This document shows, piece by piece, positions 63,930-64,000 of a stretch of DNA of 64,000 nt. The DNA is from Entoloma clypeatum (Eukaryota; Basidiomycota; Agaricomycetes; Agaricales; Entolomataceae). Location of the stretch: the NCBI GenBank assembly GCA_963565915.1, contig OY751492.1, forward strand, positions 1,798,001 to 1,862,000, given 5' to 3'. The position numbers and the translations under genes were made by a program. The notes below the pieces were generated by a model. The model worked only from the letters and a program-made list of their open reading frames with translations, had not been told where the DNA came from and searched no databases. The first letter of the stretch is position 1. Each line of letters starts with the position of its first letter.

Positions 63930-64000
63930 TGTTATGTATAACAAACCGTTCCAAGGTTCAGGCAGAGTATGCAGGAAGTGGAAAGGTGAAGAGCAATGTT
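63930..64000. repeat. Start of an LTR, runs off the right edge
   Basis: TGTTATGTATAACAAACCGT, TTCAGGCAGAGTATGCAGG; matches the first 71 bp of the solo LTR at 49666-50066. Confidence 0.85.

Overview
This window looks like nuclear DNA of a filamentous basidiomycete, most likely an Agaricomycete. The evidence is spliced genes with 48-58 nt GT..AG introns, a Ulp1-type protease gene of the kind carried by basidiomycete KDZ elements, a NACHT STAND-NTPase relic, a Plavaka transposase relic, a DUF6532-like exon, and chromodomain Ty3/Gypsy elements. There are no bacterial operons, CRISPR arrays or rRNA genes. About nine tenths is transposon-derived. The names hAT-A to hAT-D and LTR groups used below are ad hoc.

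Layout. 0-3.4 kb: the 5' part of a Ulp1-type gene running off the left edge (minus), a small secreted six-cysteine protein gene (minus, one intron), and a diverged 300 bp direct duplication. 3.4-14 kb: a roughly 1.4 kb inverted repeat whose loop holds a NACHT NTPase relic and a complete Ty3/Gypsy chromovirus (Gypsy1, 6693-12693, TSD GAGCC). 14-24 kb: a Tc1 end fragment, an unknown ORF, non-autonomous hAT-like elements, and a Plavaka gene cut by a 1.1 kb solo LTR. 24-31 kb: a multi-exon host-type gene ending in a DUF6532-like exon, split by two nested hAT-like elements, a solo LTR and a MITE, and truncated by a deleted Gypsy relic. That relic carries a Tc1 element exactly at a gag/integrase fusion point. 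34.8-37.4 kb: a Copia-type gag relic with a MITE, and an N-terminal transposase-like ORF.

37.4-55.5 kb is one large nest. Gypsy2 (37379-55471) has a 7.5 kb Copia element inside its 5' LTR; that Copia carries two hAT-like insertions. Gypsy2 pol carries a hAT-A element that itself holds a solo LTR, and a second solo LTR sits in RNase H. Most insertions keep target-site duplications (5 bp for LTR elements, 8 bp for hAT-like, TA for Tc1), so the order of events can be read. 55.5-64 kb: more hAT-like elements, solo LTRs and a long 20-bp minisatellite.

Most notable are: Tf1-like self-priming sites in both Gypsy families, with TATA-to-RNA-start spacing that fits; a half-tRNA(iMet) priming site in the Copia element; an antisense spliced gene with two Cx2Cx6C half-clusters between Gypsy2 pol and its 3' LTR; four hAT-like families that each crowd their ends with a private short motif and mostly carry the same 20-bp minisatellite, which is open in all three frames; a Tc1 element with inverted rather than direct subterminal repeats; and a spliced knottin-like secreted protein. 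Nearly every transposon gene is broken, often by C-to-T type stop codons.
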